Of a DNA stretch of 64,000 nucleotides, positions 8,071 to 17,600 are shown one piece after another. A program made the position numbers and the translations under genes. Each line of letters starts with the position of its first letter. The first letter of the stretch is position 1. The notes under the pieces were generated by a model. The model saw only the letters and a list, made by a program, of their open reading frames with translations, did not search any database and was not told the origin of the DNA. Source of the stretch: DASXRA01 sp036502575. Its GTDB lineage: Bacteria; Actinomycetota; Actinomycetes; Mycobacteriales; Jatrophihabitantaceae. The DNA is taken from the NCBI GenBank assembly GCA_036502575.1, contig DASXYL010000008.1, forward strand, positions 124,001-188,000, written 5' to 3'.

Positions 8071-9183
8071 TCAATCGAAGAGCACCAGGCCGCGCATGGT
8101 TCGCCCGGTGAGCAGGTCCTCGTAACCCTGGTTGATCTGCTCGAGGGGATACCGATGCGTCGCGAGCTCGTCGAGCTTGAGTAGGCCGCGCTTGTACATG
8201 CTGAGCAGCCGGGGCAGGTCGGCGTGCGGGTTGCAGCCACCGAACACGTTCCCGACGATCTCCTTCTGCGACAGGATCACGTCGACGAGCACGACGTCCG
8301 CGTTCAGGACCGACGGCGGCGCCACCGAGGTCAGGCAGGCCCGCCCGCCCTTGCGGGTGAGCAGCATCAGCGGCATCAGCATGTCGCCGCTCATCAGGCT
8401 CGCGGTCATGATCGTCTTGTCGGCCATCACACCGCGGGTGAGCTCGGTGACCAGCGGCATCGCCTCCTCCATCGAGGCGACAGCGTGCGTGGCGCCGAGC
8501 AGTTTCGCCTGCTCGCGCCGGTACTCGAACGGATCGACTGCCACGATGACCTCGGCGCCGGCGATACGCGCGCCCTGCACTGCGCTCGAGCCGACGCCGC
8601 CCGTGCCGACCACCACCACGGTGTCGCCCGGGCCGACCTGGGCCCGGTTCACCGCGGCCCCGAAGCCGGTGGCAACCCCGCAGCCGACCAGCGACGCCAG
8701 CTCCAGCGGGATGTCGTCGTCGATCTTGATGCAGGAGTCCTCGTGCACGACGGTGTACGGCGTGAACGTCCCGAGCAGGGAGAGCTGACGCAGCCCTTCC
8801 CCGCGGGCGTGCACCCTCGGCTTGCCGTCGGTGATCGGGTAGCCCTCCATGATCACCGCGCCGTAGTCGCACAGTTGGGACATGCCACTCGCGCACCAGC
8901 GACAATGGCCGCAGGACGGGATGAAGGCCATGACGACGTGATCGCCGACCTTGAGTCGACGCACACCGGAACCGACCGCCTCGACGACGCCGGCCCCCTC
9001 GTGGCCGCCGATGACCGGTAGATTCGTCGGCAGGTCGTTCTTGACGCAGTGATCGTCCGAGTGGCACAAACCCGAGGACGCGAGGCGAATCAGCACCTCG
9101 TTGTCGCGGGGGTCGTCGATCTCGGTCTCCTCAACACTCCACGGAGTGTTGACCTCCCAGAGGATTGCGGCCTTTGACTTCAT
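8071..9183 (-). CDS. Zinc-dependent alcohol dehydrogenase, probably NDMA-dependent (mycofactocin-linked) type
   Basis: Medium-chain dehydrogenase of 370 residues that oxidises an alcohol to an aldehyde. Catalytic zinc ligands are visible in LCHSDDH and GGHEGAG. The four structural zinc cysteines lie in PSCGHCRWCASGMSQLC. The dinucleotide-binding loop is VVGTGGVGSSAVQGA. The N-terminus MKSKAAILWE and the lobe order resemble actinobacterial NDMA-dependent dehydrogenases that hold NAD tightly and pass electrons to mycofactocin. That assignment is by resemblance only. It is the first gene of a leftward run with the kinase-like gene. The aldehyde product could be taken by the aldehyde dehydrogenase at 10090-11487. 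Confidence 0.88.
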   Translation of the reverse strand: MKSKAAILWEVNTPWSVEETEIDDPRDNEVLIRLASSGLCHSDDHCVKNDLPTNLPVIGGHEGAGVVEAVGSGVRRLKVGDHVVMAFIPSCGHCRWCASGMSQLCDYGAVIMEGYPITDGKPRVHARGEGLRQLSLLGTFTPYTVVHEDSCIKIDDDIPLELASLVGCGVATGFGAAVNRAQVGPGDTVVVVGTGGVGSSAVQGARIAGAEVIVAVDPFEYRREQAKLLGATHAVASMEEAMPLVTELTRGVMADKTIMTASLMSGDMLMPLMLLTRKGGRACLTSVAPPSVLNADVVLVDVILSQKEIVGNVFGGCNPHADLPRLLSMYKRGLLKLDELATHRYPLEQINQGYEDLLTGRTMRGLVLFD

Positions 9184-9241
9184 ATGAGCGCCCCCTGGTC
9201 CCGTGCGACAACCGTTGCGGGTTCGGCTGGATGTGGCCGTA

Positions 9242-9258
9242 ACCTAACGCCGATCGAT
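9242..9258. promoter_or_regulatory. Weak palindromic operator, region 1 family (copy C)
   Basis: ACCTAAC-GCC-GATCGAT lies 59 bases upstream of the alcohol dehydrogenase start, in the 218-base divergent intergenic region. The left half is perfect and the right half has three mismatches to GTTWGGT. I include it because every other strong copy also sits in front of a unit of this cluster. Confidence 0.3.
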
Positions 9259-9401
9259 TTAGCGGTCAAGACGTCTGGTGGCACTAGGCCAAGTGCGGTA
9301 CCAGCCGCCGTGACCTGAAGATGCAATCTGTTTGTGCCGAGGCCTCCTCCGACCGAATCATTCTCACTGAGACGCTGCTGCCGGCGGCCGAGGAGGATGT
9401 C

Positions 9402-9929
9402 ATGGCCGGAACTCCCGTAGGCGTGTCCTACGCCGCCGCCCGGTGGCTCACTCGATACAGCATCGACGTGCTTCGCATCTGCGTGGGCGTGGTCTTTCTG
9501 GTCTTCGGCGCGCTGAAGCTCCAGCCCGGCGCCAGCCCGGTCGAGCACCTGGTCATCCGCACCGTCCACGCGCTGACCCTCGGGATCGTGTCCGGACACG
9601 CCGCCCTGCTGCTGGCGGCCGAGATGGAGATCTTCATCGGCGTCACACTGATCTCCGGACGAGCGCTCAAGACTGGGCTCGCGGTGCTGGCGGTCGCTCT
9701 CGTCGGCATCCTCTCCCCGCTCGTGCTGTTTCCCTCCGAGCTGTTCCATGGCGGCGTGACGCTCGAAGCGCAGTATGTGTTCAAGGACATCGTTCTGGCC
9801 GCAGCCGGGCTGGTTCTCGCCGCGCAGGCAATTGGAGCGCGCCTCACGATAGAGATCGACGAACGACGGAGCGCTCGGCGGGACACGTTGCCCGACAGCA
9901 ACACCGCGGTCTCGCATACCTACCCGTGA
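9402..9929 (+). CDS. DoxX-like four-helix membrane protein
   Basis: Small integral membrane protein of 175 residues with about four hydrophobic segments: IDVLRICVGVVFLVFGALK, a second around the LTLGIVSGHAALLLAAE stretch, a third around the LAVLAVALVGILSPLVLF stretch, and a fourth around DIVLAAAGLVLAAQAIG. The spacing resembles DoxX/MauE-type proteins, which are linked to quinone or thiol redox chemistry. The start ATG 9402 follows GAGGAGG by five bases; the longer reading frame lacks such a site. It is divergent from the alcohol dehydrogenase and 160 bases ahead of the aldehyde dehydrogenase. Its function here is unknown. Confidence 0.7.
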   Translation: MAGTPVGVSYAAARWLTRYSIDVLRICVGVVFLVFGALKLQPGASPVEHLVIRTVHALTLGIVSGHAALLLAAEMEIFIGVTLISGRALKTGLAVLAVALVGILSPLVLFPSELFHGGVTLEAQYVFKDIVLAAAGLVLAAQAIGARLTIEIDERRSARRDTLPDSNTAVSHTYP

Positions 9930-10089
9930 TCGCTGCCGCTCAGCGGTTGGCTGCGGAGGGTGGCCGTTTGCTGCCGTCCGGGAGGGTCCCTGGGTTGTTT
10001 AGGTGCCGTCGCTGGCCGGGTCCTCTTCCCTATCCAAACGTTGTCTGGTTATCTGGACACACGCATTGGCGTCAACTTCGGAGGCCCTC

Positions 10090-11487
10090 GTGTACCGCAT
10101 GATCATCGACGGAAAGCCGGTCGACACCGAGGGCAGGTTCGCTGTCGCCAATCCGGCGACGGGAGAGATGGCCGGGCAGGCCCCGGACTGTTCGCGGGAA
10201 CAACTCGACGCGGCCATGGCGTCCGCGGCGGGCGCTTTCGGCGATTGGCGCCGGGACGAAGACGCGCGGCGCACGGCGATGGTGGCCCTCGCGGACGCGA
10301 TCGTGGGCGCCGGCGACGAGCTGGCCGCCGTGCTGTCGTCCGAGTCGGGAAAGCCGCTGGCCGTCGCCGGCATGGAGCCCACGATCTGCAGCGTCTGGCT
10401 GAACTACTACGCGGGCCTCGACCTCCCCTACGAGACGCTGCAAGACGACGAGGAAGCACTCATCCGGCTCGCCCATCGTCCGCTCGGTGTCGTCGCCGCG
10501 ATCACGCCGTGGAACTTCCCACTCGGCTTGGCGATGTGGAAGATCGCGCCGGCCTTGCGCGCCGGCAACACAGTCGTCCTGAAGCCGTCGCCCTTCACTC
10601 CCCTCGCCACGCTGCGGCTGGGCGAGATCGCGGCCGAGCTGCTCCCGCCGGGCGTGCTGAACGTCGTCACCGGCGGCAACGAGCTCGGCGCGGCGATGAC
10701 CCGGCATCCGACGCCGCGCAAGATCACGTTCACCGGATCGGTCGCGGCCGGGAAGCAGGTAGCGGCCGCCGCCGCCCCCGACCTCAAGCGCGTGACGCTC
10801 GAACTCGGCGGCAATGACGCGGCGATAATCCTGGACGACGCGGACATCGCCTCGACCTCGGCGAAACTACTGGGCACGGCGTTCTTCAACACCGGCCAGG
10901 CCTGCGCGCTACCCAAGCGCATCTTCGCTCCGGCCGAGAGGTACGACGAGGTCGTCGACGCCTTCGCCGCGGCCGCCGCGGCGATCACGGTCGGTCCGCC
11001 GTCCGACCCCCAGGCGCAGCTCGGCCCGCTGTCGACCAAGCCGCAGTTCGACCGGGTTCGCGGCCTCGTGCAGGACGCGACCGACCACGGCGTTCGCGTC
11101 GTCGCCGGCGGGCGCCCGGTCGACGGCCCCGGGTACTTCTTCCAACCGACCGTTCTGGCCGATGCCCACGACGGCGTGCGGATCGTCGACGAGGAGCAGT
11201 TCGGTCCAGCCCTGCCCATCCTGAGCTACGACACGGTGGACGAAGCGGTCGCCCGCGCCAACAACACCGAGTTCGGTCTCTGTGGGTCGGTCTGGTCCGC
11301 GGACGCCGATCGCGCCACCGCCGTCGCCGAGCAACTCGAGTGCGGCACCACGTTCATCAACACCCATGCCGTGCTGCCCCCGACGATCCAGTTCGGCGGA
11401 GCGAAGGCGAGCGGCCTGGGTGTCGAGAACGGCCCGCCCGGGCTCCTGGCGTTCACCGAACCTCAGGTCGTCCACCTCGCCCGTTGA
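10090..11487 (+). CDS. NAD(P)-dependent aldehyde dehydrogenase
   Basis: Aldehyde dehydrogenase of 465 residues that oxidises an aldehyde to the carboxylic acid. It contains the cofactor-binding ITPWNFPLGLAMWKI, the FTGSVAAGKQ loop, the general-base Glu in VTLELGGND and the nucleophilic Cys in NTGQACALPKR. The start is GTG 10090 (VYRMIIDGKPV), preceded by GGAGG at a five-base spacing; an upstream ATG at 10003 has no such site. Length is normal for the family. With the divergent alcohol dehydrogenase it would convert an alcohol through the aldehyde to an acid ready for CoA activation (inference). Confidence 0.92.
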   Translation: MYRMIIDGKPVDTEGRFAVANPATGEMAGQAPDCSREQLDAAMASAAGAFGDWRRDEDARRTAMVALADAIVGAGDELAAVLSSESGKPLAVAGMEPTICSVWLNYYAGLDLPYETLQDDEEALIRLAHRPLGVVAAITPWNFPLGLAMWKIAPALRAGNTVVLKPSPFTPLATLRLGEIAAELLPPGVLNVVTGGNELGAAMTRHPTPRKITFTGSVAAGKQVAAAAAPDLKRVTLELGGNDAAIILDDADIASTSAKLLGTAFFNTGQACALPKRIFAPAERYDEVVDAFAAAAAAITVGPPSDPQAQLGPLSTKPQFDRVRGLVQDATDHGVRVVAGGRPVDGPGYFFQPTVLADAHDGVRIVDEEQFGPALPILSYDTVDEAVARANNTEFGLCGSVWSADADRATAVAEQLECGTTFINTHAVLPPTIQFGGAKASGLGVENGPPGLLAFTEPQVVHLAR

Positions 11488-11531
11488 GCGCCGGCGGCAC
11501 GGCTTGACTTCCGAGCGCGCCGCGCGCAACA

Positions 11532-11550
11532 TACCAAACCGTGTTTGGTA
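11532..11550. promoter_or_regulatory. Perfect palindromic operator, region 1 family (copy D)
   Basis: TACCAAAC-CGT-GTTTGGTA is a perfect inverted repeat with 8-base arms and a 3-base spacer, the best copy of the ACCWAAC-N3-GTTWGGT family. It covers the GTG start codon (11541) of the following hydrolase gene, so a bound repressor could block the initiation region directly. Confidence 0.7.
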
Positions 11551-12611
11551 AACGAGGGTTCGGGCGGGGCGTCGTTACCGCCATCGCCGCAGTGATGCTG
11601 ACGGCCAGCGCAGTAGCGACCGGGGGTGGAGCGTCCTTCGGCGCTGAGCCGACCATTGGCTGCACCGCCGACCGCGTGCCGGTTGCGGGTGGGAGCCAGA
11701 CCATGGCCGGGACCTTGTGCCGGCCGGCGCCCGGCGCGGACACCGTCGTCGTTCTCGTCCCCGGTGCGACGTACGACCAGACCTACTGGAACTTCCCCTA
11801 CGCCCCGGACACGTACAACTTCCGCCTGGCGCTGAACCGCGCCGGCTACGGGACGTTCACGTTGGACCGTCTCGGGACAGGTGCGAGCTCCAAGCCGCTC
11901 TCGGTGCTGCTGACGTCCTCCGCACAGGCCAGTGCGATCCACGAGGTCATTTCCGGACTGCGCAGTGGCGCGGTCGGTCCGGGGTTCGCGCACCTGATCC
12001 TCGGGGCGCACTCACTCGGATCGGTCGAGGCGGTGGTCGAGGCGGCGACCTATCACGACGAGGACGCGCTGCTGATCACCGGCCTCTCGCACGATCCCAA
12101 TTACCTCAGCCTGGCTGCACTCGTCGCCGATACCTATCCCGCGGCGCTGGATCCCCTCACGGCCAAGCAGGGCTACTCCCTCATCGACGTCGGATATTTC
12201 ACGACTCATCCCGGGGTGCGGTCGGCGCACTTCTACGGGCCGAGCTACGACCCCAACGTCCTCGCGGCCGATGAGGGCACCAAGAGCGTGTATTCACTGG
12301 CCGAGCCCCTGGACGGCGCACCACTCGCGCTGATCCTTCCCACGACCGCCTCGATCGCCGTTCCGGTGCTGATCGTGAACGGCGGCGCCGATCCGATCTT
12401 CTGCAACTCGACGACCTGCGCGAGCAGTTCGGCCCTGCGATCGGCTGAGGCGCCGCGTTACGGCGCCGTGCCGTGCCTGTCCGCCTACGTGCTCCCGGAT
12501 TCGGGTCATGACGTGAATCTCGCGCCGAACACCGCCCTCTACCAGAACCGGGTGCTGAGCTGGCTGGCCGCACTGCCCGCGCAGTGGTCCGGCGGATCCT
12601 GCCCGGCCTAA
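11541..12611 (+). CDS. Secreted alpha/beta hydrolase
   Basis: Predicted secreted esterase or lipase-like hydrolase of 356 residues. An N-terminal signal peptide (KRGFGRG, then a hydrophobic stretch ending ASFGA near residue 35) precedes an alpha/beta-hydrolase domain. The nucleophile is in LGAHSLGS, the acid probably in VNGGADPIF, and the base His in LPDSGHDVN. Paired Cys residues near IFCNSTTC suggest disulphides and fit export. The start GTG 11541 lies inside a perfect palindrome, and no Shine-Dalgarno is seen. It may therefore be translated from a leaderless transcript. It ends two bases from the convergent flavoenzyme gene. It may release the lipid substrate for this cluster (inference). 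Confidence 0.78.
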   Translation: MFGKRGFGRGVVTAIAAVMLTASAVATGGGASFGAEPTIGCTADRVPVAGGSQTMAGTLCRPAPGADTVVVLVPGATYDQTYWNFPYAPDTYNFRLALNRAGYGTFTLDRLGTGASSKPLSVLLTSSAQASAIHEVISGLRSGAVGPGFAHLILGAHSLGSVEAVVEAATYHDEDALLITGLSHDPNYLSLAALVADTYPAALDPLTAKQGYSLIDVGYFTTHPGVRSAHFYGPSYDPNVLAADEGTKSVYSLAEPLDGAPLALILPTTASIAVPVLIVNGGADPIFCNSTTCASSSALRSAEAPRYGAVPCLSAYVLPDSGHDVNLAPNTALYQNRVLSWLAALPAQWSGGSCPA

Positions 12612-12613
12612 CG

Positions 12614-14569
12614 CTAATCCGTGCCGACGGCCAGCGCCGCCTGGTGCCCCTCCTTGAACGCCTGCATCGCCTGTCGCGGCGCGAGGGCATCGCCCACGAT
12701 CTGGTACCGCACGCCGAGCCGGTTCAGCACCGGCACGAGATCGAGATTCGGTACCGGAGCGGTGACCGCGACGAACGTATCCGGGGCGATCTCGGCGATC
12801 GTGTCGCCGGCTGCGGTGACGACCAGCGCGACGCCGTCGGTGACCAGGCCGATCAGCCCGCTGGTGATGACCCGATCGACCCGGCGGTAGAGGGTCTGCG
12901 GTAGTTGCACGCGATGCAGCTGGCCGCCGTTGGGTATGACGGTCTCGAACGGCGTGACGAACGTGACGCGGCAACCGCGCGCAGCCAGCGCCTCGGCGAC
13001 CAGGGCCCCCTCGTTAGCTCCGACGACGTCGTAGACCAGGACGGTGCGGCCGACCTCGCCCTCGAGCGCCTCCGTGCTGTCGAGCACGGCCGCCTCGGCC
13101 GCTCCGGAGAACGCCGCCGACGGCGCCGGGCGGCCGCCGGTGGCGAGTATGACCTCGTCGGGAGCGAGATCGGTCAGCACCGCCTCGTCGACGACGACGC
13201 CGTGCTGCACCTTGATGGACAGGAAGGCGAGTTCGGCCAGCACGTGCTCCGCGGTGCTCACCAGGCTGGTCGCCGCGGTCAGGCCCGCGTAGCGCAGCCG
13301 GCCGCCGGGCTTGGGCGCGCTGTCGAACACGCTGACGTCGTGACCGCACTTGGCCGCCACCTCGGCGGCCTTCAGCCCGGCCGGGCCCGCCCCGACGACC
13401 AGCACGCGCCGGGCGTGCTCGGCGGGGCGGATGTCGAGTTCGACCTCCCGCAGCACCTGCGGGTTGTGCAGGCAGCTGATCTCCGGGAAGCCGGCCAGCT
13501 TGCGGTTCACGCAGACGTTCGCGCCGACGCAGGGGCGGATGCGCTCCGTGCGACCCGCCCGCGCCTTGGCGAGCAGGTCGGGATCGGCGATGTGGGCCCG
13601 CGTCATCGCGACGAGATCGCACTCACCGGCCGCCAGCACGGACTCGGCGACCCCGACCGAGGCGATCTTGCCGACGCCGATGATCGGCACGGTGATCCCG
13701 ACAGCTTCGCGCAGCCGGACGACGGCCGGGATGTTGGGCGCCTCGCCGTAGCGGTAGTCCGGGATCGCCCGCGCATAGGTGGCGCCGCCGTCGCCGATCG
13801 TTGTGTTCACGACGTCGATCACGCCGGTGTCCAGCAGCCGCCGCACGATCTCGACCCCGGCCCGAAAGCCGATGCCACCGTCGTCGGGTGACCGCAGGTC
13901 GTCGGTGCTGGTCCGGTAGCTGACGATGCCACCGTCGCCGACGACCTCTCGCGCGGCCGTGAGCACCCGCCGGGCGAACAGCGTGCGGTCCTGTCCCCAT
14001 TTGTCCGGGCGGGAGTTGTAGAACGGCGTCAGCGACTGCTGGATCAGGTAGCCGTGGGCGCCGTGCACCTCGACGCCGTCGAACCCGGCGTCGGCGGCCA
14101 GCCGCGCCGTCTGCCGGTAGGCGTCGATCATCAGCTCGACCTCGTCGTCGGTCATCTGGTGCGCGGTCTCCCCCGCCGCCGACTGCGTGGCGCCGAAGCC
14201 CCACAGCGGCGGACGGTGCACATCGGCATCAGATCGGGCGAATGCCCCCAGATGCACGAGCTGGAGGAGCACCGCCGCCCCCTCGGCCCGGACGGCCGAC
14301 GCCAGCGCGGCGTGTCGGTCCAGGGTCTGCTGCGTATGGGCCAGCCCGGGGGTGAAGAAGGGCGGCTGGGCGATGATGAGGCCGACGCCCCCCGCCGCGC
14401 GGCGGCGCAGGTACTCGATGTAGGTGTCCGGCGAGGCCCCGGGGTCGCGGAACGCCTCGCTGGCCCCGTGCGAGGTTATAACCACCCGATTGCGCAGCTC
14501 GGTGCGCCGGATGGCGATCGGCGAGAAGAGCCTCGGTAGGGCGCCGCTGGGACCATCGGCGTGGGACAT
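12614..14569 (-). CDS. NADH:flavin oxidoreductase / 2,4-dienoyl-CoA reductase-like protein (3), altered Fe-S site
   Basis: Third family member, 651 residues. The OYE barrel contains HGAHGYLIQQSLTPFYN, and the C-terminal FAD/NAD domain opens with VLVVGAGPAGLKAAE. The 4Fe-4S motif reads CVGANVC with a later Cys in EISCLHNP. Compared with CIGCNQGC and CIACNQAC in its two neighbours, the second cysteine is alanine, so the cluster either binds with three ligands or is lost. The start is ATG 14569 (MSHADGPSG), with a palindrome at 14604 shared with the divergent carboxylase gene. The divergence suggests a distinct reaction. Confidence 0.88.
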   Translation of the reverse strand: MSHADGPSGALPRLFSPIAIRRTELRNRVVITSHGASEAFRDPGASPDTYIEYLRRRAAGGVGLIIAQPPFFTPGLAHTQQTLDRHAALASAVRAEGAAVLLQLVHLGAFARSDADVHRPPLWGFGATQSAAGETAHQMTDDEVELMIDAYRQTARLAADAGFDGVEVHGAHGYLIQQSLTPFYNSRPDKWGQDRTLFARRVLTAAREVVGDGGIVSYRTSTDDLRSPDDGGIGFRAGVEIVRRLLDTGVIDVVNTTIGDGGATYARAIPDYRYGEAPNIPAVVRLREAVGITVPIIGVGKIASVGVAESVLAAGECDLVAMTRAHIADPDLLAKARAGRTERIRPCVGANVCVNRKLAGFPEISCLHNPQVLREVELDIRPAEHARRVLVVGAGPAGLKAAEVAAKCGHDVSVFDSAPKPGGRLRYAGLTAATSLVSTAEHVLAELAFLSIKVQHGVVVDEAVLTDLAPDEVILATGGRPAPSAAFSGAAEAAVLDSTEALEGEVGRTVLVYDVVGANEGALVAEALAARGCRVTFVTPFETVIPNGGQLHRVQLPQTLYRRVDRVITSGLIGLVTDGVALVVTAAGDTIAEIAPDTFVAVTAPVPNLDLVPVLNRLGVRYQIVGDALAPRQAMQAFKEGHQAALAVGTD

Positions 14570-14603
14570 GGCACCTCCGCAAAGGTCGATACTCCAGCTA
14601 TTA

Positions 14604-14620
14604 ACCTAACGACGTTTGGT
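14604..14620. promoter_or_regulatory. Palindromic operator, region 1 family (copy E)
   Basis: ACCTAAC-GAC-GTTTGGT in the 118-base divergent region between flavoenzyme 3 and the fused carboxylase. Only one base per seven-base arm breaks symmetry. Its central position would allow one regulator to control both directions. Confidence 0.65.
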
Positions 14621-14687
14621 AGGCCGGGCAAGTGGCTACCGCCGAGGCAACTGGCTAGTAACCGCCCCGGTGCGAGAGGCTCAGGGC

Positions 14688-17600
14688 ATGCCACTGTTCA
14701 AGCGCATCGCGATCGTCAACCGGGGCGAGGCGGCGATGCGACTCATCCACGCCGTCCGCGACATCAACGCGGACGGTGCCGGGGAGCCGATCACCACCAT
14801 CGCGCTCTACACCGACGCCGAGCGCAACGCCATGTTCGTCCGCGAGGCCGACGTCGCCTATCCGCTCGGCCCAGCATCCGGCCGTCCCTATCTCGACCAC
14901 GACCTGCTCGAGACCGCGCTGCTGCAGTCCAAGGCCGACGCGGCCTGGGTGGGATGGGGCTTCGTCGCCGAGGACCCCGCCTTTGCGCAGGTGTGCGCAC
15001 GGATCGGCGTCACGTTCATCGGCCCCAGCCCGGAAGCGATGCGCAAGATCGGCGACAAGATCGGATCGAAGCTGCTCGCCGAGGAGGTCGGCGTCCCGGT
15101 CGCGCCGTGGAGCCGGGGCGCAGTCGAGACCCTTGACGCAGCGCGCGACGCCGCCGCGCACATCGGCTATCCGGTAATGCTCAAGGCAACCGCAGGCGGA
15201 GGCGGGCGGGGCATCCGCGTGATCAACAACGACGCCGAGCTCGCGGACGCCTACGAACGGACGAGGGACGAGGCGGCCCGGGCGTTCGGTAGCGGCGTCG
15301 TGTTCCTCGAGCGCCTGGTCACCGGCGCGCGCCACGTCGAGGTCCAGCTCATCGCCGACAGCCACGGGACGGCCTGGGCGCTCGGTGTGCGCGATTGCTC
15401 GGTGCAGCGGCGCAACCAGAAGGTGATCGAGGAGTCGGCCTCCCCGTTACTCGACGAGCAGCAGGTGGAAGACCTCAAGGCATCCGCTGAGCGGCTCGCC
15501 CAGGCGGTCGGCTACTGCGGCGCGGGCACCGTCGAGTTCCTGTATCACCCGGACGAGAAGTCGTTCGCGTTCCTGGAGGTGAACACCCGGCTGCAGGTCG
15601 AGCACCCGATCACCGAGAGCACCACCGACGTCGACCTCGTCCGGTTGCAACTGCATGTTGCCGCCGGCGGACGGCTGGAGGGATCCAAGCCGGCCGAGTC
15701 CGGGCACGCCGTCGAGGCGCGCCTGAACGCTGAGGACGCCGACCGCGACTTCGCCCCGTCGCCCGGCCGGATCGAGCTGCTCGCGCTGCCGTCAGGCCCC
15801 GGCATCCGGGTCGATACCGGCGTCGGTGAGGGCGACACGATTCCGGCCGACTTCGACTCGATGATCGCCAAGATCATCGCGCACGGACGCACCCGCGACG
15901 AGGCCCTGGCCCGGCTGCGCCGCGCCGTCGGCGAGACCGCGGTGATCATCCAGGGCGGTGCGACGAACAAGAGCTTCCTGATCGAGCTGCTCGAAGCGCC
16001 TGAGGTGATCGACGCGAGCGCGGACACCGGCTGGATCGACCGCGTGCGCCGCGAGGGAAGGCTGGTCACCGAGCGGCAGTCCGGCATCGCGCTGGTCACC
16101 GCCGGCATCGAGGCCTACGAGGACGACGAGCAGGTCGAGGTGAGCCGGCTGCTGCAGACCGCGCGGGGCGGCCGCCCGCAGGTGCAGCACCGGGTGGCCC
16201 GTCCCATCGATCTCAAGCTGCGGGGACGGGCGTACCGCGTCGCCGTCTCGCAGATCGGCACGCAGCGCTTCCGGGTCACGGTCACGGCTGACCGGCAGGT
16301 GCACGTCGTGGACGCCGACGTCGAGCGAATGGGCGAGCACCGCATGCGCCTGTCGGTATCCGGCCACCCGTTCCGGGTGCTCACCGCGACGCACGGACCC
16401 GTCCACTTCGTCGAGGTCGACGGCATCGCGCACCGGATCAGCCGGGACGAGGGCGGCGTGCTGCGCTCACCGGCGCCCGCGCTCGTGGTCGCCACGCCGG
16501 CGGCTGTGGGCACCGAGGTCGCCGCCGGCGCCCCGATCATCGTCCTCGAGTCGATGAAGATGGAGACCCGGATCAACGCGCCGTTCCCCGCCAAGGTGCG
16601 CGAACTGCACGTATCCGCGGGCAGCCAGGTCGAGACCGGGACCCCGCTCGTCCGCATCGAGCCGCTCGACGATGCCGAGCTCACGGTGACGCACGAGGGC
16701 GTCCACCTCGACCTGCCCGAGCCGAGGCCGGACGGAGAGGATCCGCTGGCCCGCGGACTGGCTGACCTGAGCGCCGTGCTGCTCGGCTTCGACATCGACC
16801 CGAGCGACAACGGCGCCACGTTGCAGCGCTACCTCGAGCTACGCGACCAGGCAGCCACGCAGGACACCGACGTGCTGCCCGGCGAGATCCAGCTGCTCAA
16901 GGTGTTCGCCGACTTTGCCGAGCTCAGCCGCAACCGACTGGCGGCGCAGGAGTTGCGCACCGAACTGCGCGTGCACAGCCCGCGGGAGTACTTCCACAGC
17001 TACCTGCAGAGCCTCGACCTCGAACGCAGCGGGCTGCCCGACATCTTCCGGACCAAGCTGGAGAGCGTCCTCGCGCACTACGGCATCACCGAGCTGGATC
17101 GCACCCCGCAGCTCGAGGGTGCGGTCTTCCGGATCTTCCTCGCCCAGCAGCGCTCGGCGCCGGAACTCGCCATCGTCACCGCCATCCTGCAACGCTGGCA
17201 CACCGAGCCGGCGCCCGACACGGACTCCGATCTGCCGGCGCGCGAGGTGCTCGACCGGCTCACGCACGCGACGCAGATCCGCTTTCCGGCGATCGGCGAC
17301 CTCGCGCGCAGCGTGCGGTTCCGCTGGTTCGACCAGCCGGTGGTGGAGCACGAGCGCGCCACCGTGCTCGCGGGAGTGCGCGGAGCGGTCGAGGCACTCG
17401 CCGCGAATCCGGACGCGGCCGATCGCGCGGAGCGGATGGAGGCGCTGGCCGCGATACCCGAGCGGATCGTCAGCTTCCTCGCCAGCCGGCTCGAGGACGG
17501 GATCCCTCGCAACGAGCCGCTGCTGGAGATCTTGATCCGGCGGCACTACCGCGAGTACGAGCTGCACGACCTGCGTTCCCTCGCCGTCGACGACCGGCCA

